From Pseudanabaena sp. FACHB-2040 (GTDB taxonomy: Bacteria; Cyanobacteriota; Cyanobacteriia; Phormidesmidales; Phormidesmidaceae): a stretch of DNA of 64,000 bases. Below the pieces are notes generated by a model. That model did no database searches. It was given only the letters and a program-made list of their open reading frames with translations, and was not told the origin of the DNA. A program made the translations under genes and the position numbers. Positions 9,036 to 18,405 of this stretch are shown here, in pieces. The DNA lies in the NCBI RefSeq assembly GCF_014696715.1, contig NZ_JACJQO010000015.1, positions 62,001 through 126,000 on the forward strand. The letters are read 5' to 3'. Positions within the stretch are counted from its first letter, which is position 1; each line of letters opens with the position of its first letter.

Positions 9036-10622
9036 ATGCGTTTTCGCTACTTTCCTCACTCTGTGCCGGCTGCCCTGATGGGCCTGCTGCTGCTGACTGT
9101 GCCCATTGCGGTTGTCGCCCATACGGGGCACGATCACGGCTCAGAATTTAACTCAGGATCAAGTCAACCTGCTAGCGGCGTCCAGGTCGATCCGGCCACC
9201 GCTGACCGCCTAGGTATTCAGGTCGTTCCTGTGCAAAAGCAGGTTTTGAGCAGGGGCATTCAGACGACCGGGGAACTGGTGACTCAGCCCGATCAAAAGG
9301 GGATGGTAAATGCCCCGATCAACGGCACGGTCGTCGAGCTGTTGGTGCAGCCGGGGGATGTTGTCAAAAAGGGGCAGCCGCTGGCAAAAGTCAGTGCGCC
9401 CGATTTAATTGAGCTGCGGGTAGCGTCTCAGGAGGAGCGGGTAGGGGCCGAGGCCGACCTGCGGCAGGCCCAGACGAATCTCACCCTAGCCCAGCGAAAC
9501 TATGAGCGGCAGGTTGCGATCGCAGAGACTGAAATTGAAGCGGCCCGCCAGCACTTGGCCCTAGCAAAAGACCGCCATGAGCAAAACCAGCAGCTGGCAG
9601 GCGCAGGCGCGATTGCCCGGCAGCAACTCCTCGAATCAGAATCAAACTTTGCTGAAGCTCGCAGTCAGCTGACGCGAGCTGAGAGCCGCCAGCCGGTGCT
9701 AGAAGCCCAGGCGGAAGTAGAGCGGGCACAGGCAACTTTAGAGGCAGCCCAGTCCCATCTTCGACTCAGCACCACCACCTACGAAACTCGCCTACAGCAG
9801 TTAAACAGCCCCGCCACCGAAAGGGGCATTGTCACCGTCGTTGCGCCGATCTCAGGCAAGGTGGCAGAGCGCCCAATCACCCTGGGTGAGACGGTGGAAG
9901 AAGCAGTAACGCCGATCATGAGTATCGTCAACGGCGATCGGCTGCGGGTGACGGCCAACGTCTATGAAAAAGATCTAGGCCAAGTCGCCGAGGGTCAGAC
10001 CGTCAGGGCAACTGTGGCCAGCCTGCCCAATCAGTTCTTCCCCGGACGCGTGGTGACGGTGGGTGCGGTGGTCAATGGGGCCACGCGGGTCATCCCCGTC
10101 ACCGCCGAACTAGAAGATGCCAGTGACTTACTCAAGCCAGGCATGTTTGCCGAGCTTGAGATTTTGACGGAGCGTACCCCAAACGCAGTACTGGCAATTC
10201 CGGCTAGCGCTCTGGTGGAGGCAGACGGGCGCTCCCTGGTCTTTGTGCAAAATGGCCAAGCGTTTGAGCCGGTAGAGGTCACCCTGGGCAGTAAGGCAGG
10301 AGAGCAAGTTGAGGTTCAGGCTGGCCTCTTTGAGGGTGATCAGGTGGTGGTGCAGGGGGCTTTGCAGCTCTATGCTCAGTCACTGCGGGGCGGAGAAGAG
10401 ACTGCCACCGCTGAACCCGTCGTGACTCAGGCTGGTTTTCAGATGCCGGTCTGGGGTTGGGGGCTGGGGGGAGTTGCGATCGCAGCCACTACCGCAGCTG
10501 CCTTTTTCCTGGGTCGCCGCTCTCGTCCAGCAACGGTAGCGGCTGAGCCGCTGACCCCAGAGACCTCCTTTACGCTGACCCCAGATCGAGATCCGGCTGA
10601 GGCCAAGGTTGGGCCGCGTTAA
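9036..10622 (+). CDS. RND efflux periplasmic adaptor (CzcB/NrsB-like)
   Basis: A 528-aa membrane-fusion protein. The start MRFRYFPHSVPAAL precedes a clear signal segment (ALMGLLLLTVPIAVVA); 18 in-frame upstream codons are unlikely to be used. A histidine-rich HTGHDHG follows the cleavage site and could bind metal. Next come a lipoyl-like half (GTVVELLVQPGDVVKKGQPL), a long alpha-helical hairpin (~140-250, QTNLTLAQRNYERQ onwards), the second lipoyl half (VAPISGKVAERP) and beta-barrel domains. Unusually, residues ~485-505 (VAIAATTAAAFFLG) form a C-terminal membrane segment followed by a basic stretch, so the adaptor may be anchored at its C-terminus. It pairs with the RND pump 44 bp downstream and is divergent from the NrsSR-like genes. 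Confidence 0.9.
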   Translation: MRFRYFPHSVPAALMGLLLLTVPIAVVAHTGHDHGSEFNSGSSQPASGVQVDPATADRLGIQVVPVQKQVLSRGIQTTGELVTQPDQKGMVNAPINGTVVELLVQPGDVVKKGQPLAKVSAPDLIELRVASQEERVGAEADLRQAQTNLTLAQRNYERQVAIAETEIEAARQHLALAKDRHEQNQQLAGAGAIARQQLLESESNFAEARSQLTRAESRQPVLEAQAEVERAQATLEAAQSHLRLSTTTYETRLQQLNSPATERGIVTVVAPISGKVAERPITLGETVEEAVTPIMSIVNGDRLRVTANVYEKDLGQVAEGQTVRATVASLPNQFFPGRVVTVGAVVNGATRVIPVTAELEDASDLLKPGMFAELEILTERTPNAVLAIPASALVEADGRSLVFVQNGQAFEPVEVTLGSKAGEQVEVQAGLFEGDQVVVQGALQLYAQSLRGGEETATAEPVVTQAGFQMPVWGWGLGGVAIAATTAAAFFLGRRSRPATVAAEPLTPETSFTLTPDRDPAEAKVGPR

Positions 10623-10666
10623 TCACCGCTTCCCTGTGTCCTCTCCCCCATCCCTATCTGCCCTCT

Positions 10667-13600
10667 ATGCTGAACGCGATTCTCAAGTGGTCCATTGCTC
10701 AACGCTGGATTGTGGTGATTGGAGCCATCCTGATTACCCTCTACGGCCTCCGCACCCTGAGCCAGATGTCTTTAGATGTGTTCCCCAGCTTTGCCCCACC
10801 CCAGGTCGAGATCCAGGCCGAAGCCCCTGGCCTTGCGCCTGAAGAGGTGGAGTCTCTGGTAACGCTGCCGATTGAGAGCGCAGTCAACGGCACGCCCGGC
10901 GTAACAGCGGTGCGCTCAAGCTCAGTGGCAGGCGCTTCAGCTGTGCGGGTAGTCTTTGGCTGGGACACCGATGTTTACCAGGCGCGGCAGCTAATTACAG
11001 AGCGATTGCAGCAGGCCCAGTCTCGCTTACCAGAGGGGGTAGAAGCGCCCCAGCTTGCTCCCCTCAATTCGCCCCTGGGCATCATCCTAGAATACGCGTT
11101 CACAGCAGACTCTACCTCGCTAATGGACGTGCGGCAGCTGGTCGATCGCCAGGTGACCAACCGGCTGCTGGCCGTGCCCGGCATCACCCAGATCACGGTC
11201 TTTGGTGGCGAGGAGCGGCAGTATCAGGTACTGGTAGATCCGGCCAAGCTGAGCGCCTTTGGAGTTACTTTAGCGGAGGTCAGCGAAGCCGCTGCTGCCG
11301 CCAACCAAAACGGGGCTGGGGGCTACCTGATTGATGCCGACCAGGAACTCCTGATTCGGGGGATTGGCCGCATCGAGTCAATTGAGGATTTGCAGCAGTC
11401 AGTGGTGAAGGCGCGGGACGGGACGCCGGTGCTGTTGCGGGATGTAGCCGAGGTCGCCATCGGGCCAGCCCTAAAGCGAGGAGATGGCAGCCTTAACGGC
11501 CAACTGGCGCTGGTCATGCTGATCAACAAGCAGCCAATCGCAGATACCCTGACGGTGACCCGGCAGGTAGAAGCGGCCCTAGCGGAAGTCGGCTCTAGCC
11601 TGCCGCCTGATGTCACCATTCATCGCACCTTTCGCCAGGCGGACTTCATCGAGTCTTCTATCCGCAACGTGCGGGATTCGCTGCGGGACGGCATCATCAT
11701 TGTCTCGGTGATTTTGCTGCTGTTTCTGATGAACTGGCGGACAGCGGTCATCACCCTTAGCGCCATTCCCATGTCGCTGCTGATTTGCTTGATTTTGCTC
11801 AACTGGTTCGGCCTGAGCGTCAATACGATGACCCTGGGCGGTCTGGCTGTGGCGATTGGCTCGGTCGTAGACGACTCCATTGTCGATATGGAGAACTGCT
11901 ACCGGGGACTGCGGCAAAACCACCAGCAGGGCAGCCCTAAGCACCCGTTTCAGGTGGTTTACGACACCTCTGTGGAGGTGCGCACTAGCGTGCTCTTTTC
12001 CACCGTAATTATTGCAGTGATTTTTGCGCCTATTTTTGCGCTTAGTGGAGTAGAAGGGCGAATTTTTGCGCCGATGGGCATTGCCTACCTGGTGGCGATT
12101 TTTGCCTCTACTCTGGTCGCCCTGACGCTATCGCCTGCACTCTGCGCGTTTCTGCTGGCCTACGCACCCTTGCCGACAGAAGAAACTTGGGTCTCTCGCT
12201 GGGGCCAACGGCTCTATCAACCGGGCCTGCGCCTGGCCCTAAGGCGACCTCGGCTGATCCTGCTAGTGGCGCTAGGAATGCTGGTGGCTTCCCTGGCTGT
12301 CCTGCCAGCGCTGGGGCGAGTCTTTCTGCCTGAGTTCCAGGAGCGATCGCTAGTGGCCTCCATGAGTTTGTTTCCAGGGGGATCACTAGCGGCTACAAAC
12401 CGGGCTGGCTTAGCGGTACAGGATGCGCTCAAAGAAGACCCTCGCTTTACCACAATTCAGATGCGCTCCGGGCGAGCTCCCGGCGATCCCCACGTCGTCG
12501 GATCTAACTTTGCCGAGCTTGACGTTGAGCTCAGTGACGAGGGCATGAGAGACCGGGAAGCGACCCTAGATGCCCTGCGCGCAGAGTTTGCCAAGCTACC
12601 TGGTGTTCCAGCTAGCATCGGCGGCTTTATCTCCCACCGCATGGATGAGGTGCTCTCAGGGGTGCGAAGTGCGATCGCAGTCAAAATCTTTGGCCCCGAC
12701 CTGGCTGAACTGCGTCGTCTAGGCACCGAAGTCACTACTGTGATGGGCACAATTGAAGGGGTAGTAGATCTACAGCTTGCCCCTCAGCTGCCCGTTCGCC
12801 AGGTGCAGATTCGCTTTGACCGTGCTGCTGCCGCTCGCTATGGGCTCAGCATGGCCGCCCTAGCCGATACGGTAGAAACGGCTCTCAATGGCCGGGTGGT
12901 GTCTCAAGTGCTAGAGGAGCAGCAGCTCTTTGATCTGGTGGTGTGGTTTGATGCCAGCGCCCGAGGCGATCTCGATACCCTGCGTAACGTGCTCATTGAC
13001 ACCCCTGCCGGGCAACAGATTCCCCTGGCCCAGCTAGCCCAGATAGACTATGGCACCGGACCCAACGCCATCAGCCGGGAAAATGTCTCGCGCCTGATCG
13101 TTGTCTCCTCCAACGTAGCCGGACGCGATCTGGGCTCTGTGATTGCTGATATTCAGGATCAAGTTCGTCAGCAGGTGCAGTTTCCACCAGGCTATTTCAT
13201 TCAGTACGGCGGCCAGTTTGAGTCAGAGCAGCGGGCCACTCAGAACCTGCTAGTGTTTGGAGCCCTGGCCCTGGTCGTGATCTCTGTCTTGATGTATTTC
13301 ACCGTTCGCTCTTTCCCGGCCACCGTTATGATCATGTTCAACCTGCCTCTAGCGGTGGTGGGCGGCATTTTCTCGGTTGCGATCGGCGGTGGGGTGCTGT
13401 CCGTCGCTTCCCTAGTCGGCTTCATCACCCTGTTCGGTGTGGCTGTCCGCAACGGTCTGTTACTGGTAGACAACTACAACACCAAGCTGGCAACCGGTAT
13501 GCCCCTCCCCCAGGTTCTCTTTGCCGGATCGATGGAGCGGCTCAACGCCATCTTGATGACGGCCTTTACCTCCGCCCTGGGAATGCTGCCCCTGGTAATC

Positions 13601-13813
13601 GGCACCGGCCCCGGTCGAGAAATTCTGCAGCCGCTGGCAGTGGTTGTGCTGGGGGGGCTCTTTACCTCTACTGCTCTAACCCTAATTGTGTTGCCAGCCC
13701 TCTATGCTCTGTTTGGCCGTCATCTAGTGCCTTCACAGACAGCCGTTGACATCAGCTCTGATTCTGAAGTTGGGGCCACGGCCAATGGTCACCGACCCGT
13801 CAGTTCTATTTAA
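10667..13813 (+). CDS. RND heavy-metal efflux permease (CzcA/NrsA-like)
   Basis: A 1048-aa inner-membrane proton/metal antiporter of the RND heavy-metal (HME) family. The N-terminus MLNAILKWSIAQRWIVV is followed by the first membrane segment, the periplasmic porter domains (SLDVFPSF, RSSSVAGASAVRVVF), TM2-TM6, a second periplasmic loop and TM8-TM12, the normal RND duplication. The TM4 motif AIGSVVDDSIVDMENCYRGL carries the acidic proton-relay residues and Glu-Asn of the metal-pump branch. Length is normal. With the adaptor it would export a divalent metal such as Ni, Co or Zn across the envelope, with an outer-membrane channel encoded elsewhere. The exact metal is inferred from the neighbouring NrsSR-like pair, not from sequence. 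Confidence 0.92.
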   Translation: MLNAILKWSIAQRWIVVIGAILITLYGLRTLSQMSLDVFPSFAPPQVEIQAEAPGLAPEEVESLVTLPIESAVNGTPGVTAVRSSSVAGASAVRVVFGWDTDVYQARQLITERLQQAQSRLPEGVEAPQLAPLNSPLGIILEYAFTADSTSLMDVRQLVDRQVTNRLLAVPGITQITVFGGEERQYQVLVDPAKLSAFGVTLAEVSEAAAAANQNGAGGYLIDADQELLIRGIGRIESIEDLQQSVVKARDGTPVLLRDVAEVAIGPALKRGDGSLNGQLALVMLINKQPIADTLTVTRQVEAALAEVGSSLPPDVTIHRTFRQADFIESSIRNVRDSLRDGIIIVSVILLLFLMNWRTAVITLSAIPMSLLICLILLNWFGLSVNTMTLGGLAVAIGSVVDDSIVDMENCYRGLRQNHQQGSPKHPFQVVYDTSVEVRTSVLFSTVIIAVIFAPIFALSGVEGRIFAPMGIAYLVAIFASTLVALTLSPALCAFLLAYAPLPTEETWVSRWGQRLYQPGLRLALRRPRLILLVALGMLVASLAVLPALGRVFLPEFQERSLVASMSLFPGGSLAATNRAGLAVQDALKEDPRFTTIQMRSGRAPGDPHVVGSNFAELDVELSDEGMRDREATLDALRAEFAKLPGVPASIGGFISHRMDEVLSGVRSAIAVKIFGPDLAELRRLGTEVTTVMGTIEGVVDLQLAPQLPVRQVQIRFDRAAAARYGLSMAALADTVETALNGRVVSQVLEEQQLFDLVVWFDASARGDLDTLRNVLIDTPAGQQIPLAQLAQIDYGTGPNAISRENVSRLIVVSSNVAGRDLGSVIADIQDQVRQQVQFPPGYFIQYGGQFESEQRATQNLLVFGALALVVISVLMYFTVRSFPATVMIMFNLPLAVVGGIFSVAIGGGVLSVASLVGFITLFGVAVRNGLLLVDNYNTKLATGMPLPQVLFAGSMERLNAILMTAFTSALGMLPLVIGTGPGREILQPLAVVVLGGLFTSTALTLIVLPALYALFGRHLVPSQTAVDISSDSEVGATANGHRPVSSI

Positions 13814-13836
13814 TGCTTACTTAAAAGAGGTGTCCC

Positions 13837-14325
13837 ATGCGTTCTCTGATTTTGCAATTGGTTCTTCTGACTGGCACCCTGGCGCTGGCCGCCTGCGGTG
13901 GTGCTGAAACTCCAACTGTTACGGCTCCCGTCACTGACAGCGTAGAAGCGCCAGCCAGCAGCACAGAAGCACCAGCCAGTTCTCAACCCTCCCCCGACGA
14001 CCACACTGCGGCTACTAAAGGAGGGCAGGTAGTTGAGACGGGTGAATACCATATGGAGCTGGTTCCCGTCACTGAAGCAGACGGCATTCACCTTGATCTG
14101 TACCTGCAAACTGGAGATACCCACGAAGCCGTGACTGACGCTACGGTAGTTGCCCAAGTGCAGCTTCCTGATGGCACCCAGCAGGAAGTACCTATGGATT
14201 ACGATGCCCCAGGAGAACACTTCTTCGCCTTTCTACCTACGCAAGCAGCCGGAGAATACAAGGTTGTAGTCCAAACGGACGTCCAAGGGGAGAAAGTTAA
14301 TGGACGTTTTAATTTTTCCAAGTAG
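13837..14325 (+). CDS. Metal-efflux-associated lipoprotein (YtkA/FixH-like)
   Basis: A 162-aa exported protein. The signal peptide ends in a lipobox (LALAACGG, Cys ~20), then a low-complexity Ala/Ser/Pro/Thr linker rich in EAPASS (~30-55), and a compact beta domain of ~95 residues (GGQVVETGEYHMELVPV, PMDYDAPGEHFFAFLP). The domain resembles the YtkA-like fold found beside copper and other metal-handling genes. His and Asp residues (EYHMELV, TGDTHEAV, GEHFFAF) could bind metal. It starts 23 bp after the RND pump, so it is the third gene of the operon and probably a periplasmic metal-binding helper (inference). Confidence 0.75.
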   Translation: MRSLILQLVLLTGTLALAACGGAETPTVTAPVTDSVEAPASSTEAPASSQPSPDDHTAATKGGQVVETGEYHMELVPVTEADGIHLDLYLQTGDTHEAVTDATVVAQVQLPDGTQQEVPMDYDAPGEHFFAFLPTQAAGEYKVVVQTDVQGEKVNGRFNFSK

Positions 14326-14447
14326 ACGTTCTGGTTCCATCCTGTGCAAAGCTTTTCAAGCATCACAAATTAAAGAACCATTGCCCAACCGATAAAGTTG
14401 GGGATATGTTGCTGTGATGGGAAATCTACAGCCATTTTGGAGGTCGA

Positions 14448-15668
14448 ATGACCAGCAAGGACCGAAGTTTTCTGCCGGATGCAGGTCTTGAGTATGCGCT
14501 CGAACTGCTTCGCAATGTGCCTGCAGCCGCTGCGGGCTTGCCCCAAGATCTGCCGCAGCAGGGCATCGGCGAGATCGCTTCGCTTGATCTGCTCTCAGGT
14601 CACGTGCTCGGAGAGGCCACTCAACTCGGCTCAAGCGTCGCCCTGGCGCACATGGACCCGCCCACACCCTGGATCACTTGGGCCATGTCTCTATGGAATG
14701 CCAGCCTGAATCAGAACCTCCTGCACGAGTCGAGTTCTCCCTTTGCGACGCAGGCGGAAACAACTGTGATCCGCTGGCTCGCACCGTACTTTGGCATGGG
14801 TGGCGGGCACTTCTGTGCTGGGTCCACGATTGCGAACCTTACAGGTATTTGGGCCGCCCGAGATGCCGCTGGTATCCGGAAGGTGGTTGCCTCTGAAGTA
14901 GCGCACCTGAGCGTCGCCAAAGCCTGCAGACTACTCGGACTTGAGCTGATTGAGGTGCCCGTTGATGGGCGGGGACGGCTGGACGTAAACGCTGTGCCAG
15001 ACCTCAACGACGCGTGCCTGGTTCTCACCGCAGGCACGACAGCCACGGGCAGCATCGATCCGCTTGAGCTGGCAGGCACTGCGCGTTGGACCCATGTCGA
15101 TGCCGCGTGGGCAGGCCCCCTGCGACTGAGCGGGCGATACGCCCACCTGCTAGACGGGATAGAACGAGCGGACTCGGTCGCAGTTTCTGCGCACAAGTGG
15201 TTCTTCCAGCCTAAGGACTCGGCCATTGTCATGTTTCGGGAGCTGGAGGCGGCCAATGCAGCCATCGGTTTTGGCAGCGGCTATCTGGCAAAGCCCAACA
15301 TTGGGGTGCAGAGCTCGCGCTCGGCCGCTGCGATTCCCCTGCTGGCTACCTTGTTAGCCTGGGGCCAAGAAGGGGTTGTGAGCCGCTTAGATCACCTGAT
15401 GGAGGTTGCACAGCGGCTTGCGATCGCAATCACTGCCAGCCCTCATCTGGAGCTGTGGGGTGAGCCCGAAACGGCAGTGACGGTGTTTCGGCCGACCGGT
15501 TGCTCAATCGAGGAGTTCTTAGCACGCACGCCAACTGGAATGCTGTCGTCTGCCGTCGTAGGGGAGCAGCTATGGGTCAGGTCTGTCGCAGCAAACCCAA
15601 TGGTAGATATCGATGCTGCGATCGCAGATATCCTCACAGCGGCCGAACTAGGACAACGTATCGAGTAA
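14448..15668 (+). CDS. Group II PLP-dependent decarboxylase-like protein
   Basis: A 406-aa fold-type I PLP enzyme related to glutamate/aromatic-amino-acid decarboxylases. The cofactor motifs are visible: HVDAAWAGP (Asp binds the pyridine nitrogen, ~213) and SAHKWFFQPKDSA (Lys forms the Schiff base, ~246). AHMDPPTP and the substrate-pocket GGGHFCAGSTIANL segment fit the decarboxylase group. A GGAGG-type site lies 6 bp before the ATG. It is shorter than the usual 450-500 aa, mainly in the C-terminal domain, so it may be a compact paralogue or have another activity. The amino acid substrate is not readable. It stands alone between the efflux operon and a LuxR-type gene. Confidence 0.82.
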   Translation: MTSKDRSFLPDAGLEYALELLRNVPAAAAGLPQDLPQQGIGEIASLDLLSGHVLGEATQLGSSVALAHMDPPTPWITWAMSLWNASLNQNLLHESSSPFATQAETTVIRWLAPYFGMGGGHFCAGSTIANLTGIWAARDAAGIRKVVASEVAHLSVAKACRLLGLELIEVPVDGRGRLDVNAVPDLNDACLVLTAGTTATGSIDPLELAGTARWTHVDAAWAGPLRLSGRYAHLLDGIERADSVAVSAHKWFFQPKDSAIVMFRELEAANAAIGFGSGYLAKPNIGVQSSRSAAAIPLLATLLAWGQEGVVSRLDHLMEVAQRLAIAITASPHLELWGEPETAVTVFRPTGCSIEEFLARTPTGMLSSAVVGEQLWVRSVAANPMVDIDAAIADILTAAELGQRIE

Positions 15669-15779
15669 TGGCTTGGAGCAGGCTCGCTTTGCGTGTAGTT
15701 AAGCCCTATAGATTACCGATGTATTCGAATGTTACCTAACGGCTTCAAGCTTCATAAGATACCTATTTCTTAGTATTCA

Positions 15780-16454
15780 TTAGTCCGCTCTAAACGTCCG
15801 TTTTACGTGAATACTTTTCATATGTCGCTTCACGGTATTGATAGTGATAAATAACGCCTTTCCAATCTGACGGTATGAAAAACCTTGTAGGTATAGCTCC
15901 CATACCTCAGCCTCTCTCGGTGTTAATCGATACCGAAATGCGTCAAATAAAGCCCTTTGATGAGCCACCTCTGTAAGATCCTCAAGCGTAACAACGATGT
16001 GTGATGCCTGCTGAGCATCCAAGGCGATCCATTCCGCCTGGATCTGCATTCGCGTTTTGTCGCTACGGAAAATATCATCCTGTAATTGAACGGGCTGCCC
16101 TGGAAACAGCTGGCGGCTCTCAATGAGGTAATCAGCTAGCTTCTCAATCTCTCTTGGGAGCTGGTCATTAGGCTGCCTTCCCTGCTTACCTGAGGCAATA
16201 TCAGGAGCACCCTGCAGGGTTTTGCAAAGCAGTCTAGCTTTGGGGCTGCTCTGCAAAAGACGCCCCTGCGAGTCTAATAGCATCAGGCCTTGAGATGGAA
16301 AAATACGGCCTAAAACCGTTTCAAAAACAATGGCTAAATAATCAGCCGTAATGGCATCGGACGGGAGTACCTCAGGCTCTACCGGAGAGGCTAGAGACGG
16401 TAGTACAACTAAGTTTGGAGGCTGTTGTTTAACTGAAGTTGTGGCATGTGACAC
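15780..16454 (-). CDS. LuxR-type regulator with PAS-like N-terminus
   Basis: A 224-aa transcription regulator. The last ~60 residues form a LuxR/FixJ helix-turn-helix (YRLTPREAEVWELYLQG, SYRQIGKALFITINTVKRHM). The N-terminal ~110 residues look PAS-like (LMLLDSQGRLLQSSPKAR), and a second sensor-like beta segment follows (ASHIVVTLEDLTEV). No receiver Asp is present, so it is not a classical response regulator and would sense a small molecule or redox state directly (inference). It is divergent from the 344-aa unknown gene across 272 bp, which is a plausible target promoter. Confidence 0.8.
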   Translation of the reverse strand: MSHATTSVKQQPPNLVVLPSLASPVEPEVLPSDAITADYLAIVFETVLGRIFPSQGLMLLDSQGRLLQSSPKARLLCKTLQGAPDIASGKQGRQPNDQLPREIEKLADYLIESRQLFPGQPVQLQDDIFRSDKTRMQIQAEWIALDAQQASHIVVTLEDLTEVAHQRALFDAFRYRLTPREAEVWELYLQGFSYRQIGKALFITINTVKRHMKSIHVKRTFRAD

Positions 16455-16726
16455 CTGATTATCCTCATAGAGATGATGGAGAATCCCTGACAGGAATAAC
16501 TTGCAAAGCCTGGTTTCTAGAAGAAGCTGGAATGCTACCTCTGGCCGCGAATCATCCTGTTTCCAACAGTGTCATTGATGCTTGAACCTGCCTAGGAGAG
16601 GCGAGAAGACCCTTCAATACTGTTGAGGTAGAGGTTTAGTCATCCGTAAAATCCGGAATCAGCCTGAAATAGAGTGAAGTTTTCGTGAAATAGTAAGCTC
16701 AGCAATACAATCTGCCACTTCAGGGA

Positions 16727-17761
16727 ATGAACAACGCACCTAAAGCTAGTGATGTGAATGTATGGTTTCCCCAGGTGCATCAAGACCGTTACGCCCAATA
16801 CATTGTGGGCCAGTCAGGGTTGACCCGCAGACAAGCGATCTGCTTTGTTAGACTTTGGGGCTATGCTTATCTGCAGCAGAGAGAAGCCCCTGCGCCGGTC
16901 ACAACTCTGAGCAGTTACGTAGGAACTTTTGACTGCTCCCATAGCCAAGCAGCGGACCTGTTTTACAGCGATCGGTCGCGGGGAAGTGAGCGTTCTGCAG
17001 GCATGATGATCGACCAGCTCGTTGCCAAGCATTTAGTTAGACGCGCACCCTTTGATGGCGGTCCTACACGGCTAAGTTTGCAGATCCCAGATAGTTTCCT
17101 TCCTAAGGAGACAAATTCACATAGTGCTCAACTTTACGTAGATGCCTTTGATGTACGCAATGACGCCTCCCTTGTAGCAGCTTTCCTAGAGGAAAGCTAT
17201 AGCTGGGTCAGTCAGCGATCTGAGATGACATCATTCAAAATCACAAAAGTTTTGCGCCAGTGGGCTGCTCAGTATCCTAGCGGCTTGCGGGTGTTAAGAA
17301 AGGCCTCAGACGATGAACCTGTGGGCTTTGCAACCTTTTTCCCAACACACCCTAACTCTGAAGAGAAGTTTCATCAGCCCCCCAGTGTAAGCCTGCATTT
17401 GAGCACGCTGGATAATGATGACCCAATTCGGGTCGCGCTTCCTGGGAATGAGGAGTGCTACGCCGTGTTTGTCCGCAGTTGGCAGATCCATTCACAATAC
17501 TGGAACTATTCAACGGCCTGCCAGTTTCTACAAGACTCCCAAGCAACCTTGGCGCAGATGCAAGAGGTCTACCCCAATTTGTGTGACATATACACCATCA
17601 CGATTCATCCTCGGCTTGAAGCCCTGGCCCTGGCCTTAGGATTCAAGGCAATGAAAGCTGACCCCAGTTCCTCACTTCGCTGGTATTACACTCCGTTGGC
17701 CCGATTCCTCAAACTAGACGTTGATGAGGCTTTAGCCGAGTTTGACTTCAACCTTGCATAG
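16727..17761 (+). CDS. Unknown protein with winged-helix-like and GNAT-like halves
   Basis: A 344-aa protein I do not recognise. The first half (LTRRQAICFVRLWGYAYLQ, MMIDQLVAKHLVRR) has the helix pattern of a winged-helix domain. The second half (GLRVLRKASDDEPVGFATFF, IYTITIHPRLEALALALGFK) is like an acetyltransferase: the closing 'A--LGF' pattern is typical of GNAT proteins, although no acetyl-CoA loop Q/RxxGxG/A is evident. No signal peptide. The start MNNAPKASDVNVWF follows a CAGGGA motif at ~5 bp. It is divergent from the LuxR-type gene and may be controlled by it. The two-domain reading is an inference from local patterns. Confidence 0.6.
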   Translation: MNNAPKASDVNVWFPQVHQDRYAQYIVGQSGLTRRQAICFVRLWGYAYLQQREAPAPVTTLSSYVGTFDCSHSQAADLFYSDRSRGSERSAGMMIDQLVAKHLVRRAPFDGGPTRLSLQIPDSFLPKETNSHSAQLYVDAFDVRNDASLVAAFLEESYSWVSQRSEMTSFKITKVLRQWAAQYPSGLRVLRKASDDEPVGFATFFPTHPNSEEKFHQPPSVSLHLSTLDNDDPIRVALPGNEECYAVFVRSWQIHSQYWNYSTACQFLQDSQATLAQMQEVYPNLCDIYTITIHPRLEALALALGFKAMKADPSSSLRWYYTPLARFLKLDVDEALAEFDFNLA

Positions 17762-17871
17762 GTCCAAACACTACAGCTGTCGGGTGAGTACAACCCTTCT
17801 CTAGCTGTTCCTACTTTTGATGCCAACAAATCCAGTCTAGTTAGACAGTTATAGGAGGGGCATTACCCTAA

Positions 17872-18273
17872 TGCTTAAAGAGTCTAATCGGTATTCAGTA
17901 CGCCCCCTCTATATACACCAACCGCTCGACCTGGCAATATGATCTGGCCGATCGCCTCAATGGTAACCTGCAAGAGGCCAACGCAAGTGCCCTCAATGGC
18001 GTCACCATTGCGCTAGGGTATGCCGCTCAAGGCGACTCGAACCGAGCCAGCGAGGTACTGACCAAAGCGTTAGAAGCAGTGGCAACAATTGGCCCCGATT
18101 TCGGCCGCCGCGATACGCTATGGCAAATGCTTACTGTAGCCCTACAAGCCGAGGATCCGCAGATTAGCTTACAGATTGCTGCGACTTTCCAGCATCCTGA
18201 AGAAAGAGCCACTGCCCTCCGTCAAGTCAATCAGAAATACCCGCTAAATGCCGCCCTGATACAGCCGAATTAG
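17872..18273 (+). pseudogene. 3' remnant of a helical-repeat protein gene
   Basis: An open frame of ~133 codons follows an in-frame TAA at 17869 but has no ATG, GTG or TTG start before an internal ATG at 18079. The translation is coherent throughout (WQYDLADRLNGN, ALGYAAQGDSNRASEVLTKA, GRRDTLWQMLTVALQ, HPEERATALRQV) and looks like the C-terminal helical repeats of a larger TPR- or HEAT-like protein. The homogeneous coding character upstream of the only ATG indicates a truncated gene rather than a complete 64-aa one. What the intact protein was is unknown. Confidence 0.6.
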
Positions 18274-18405
18274 GAGCTTCGCGCATCAGTACGATCGCTC
18301 CTTTATAGAATGCATTACTGCCGAATAGGCGCACCATTATTGCCTATTTAACAAAACTTCAGAAATGTATAAAAACATGTATAAAGTGGGAGGCTTGGCA
18401 GGACA

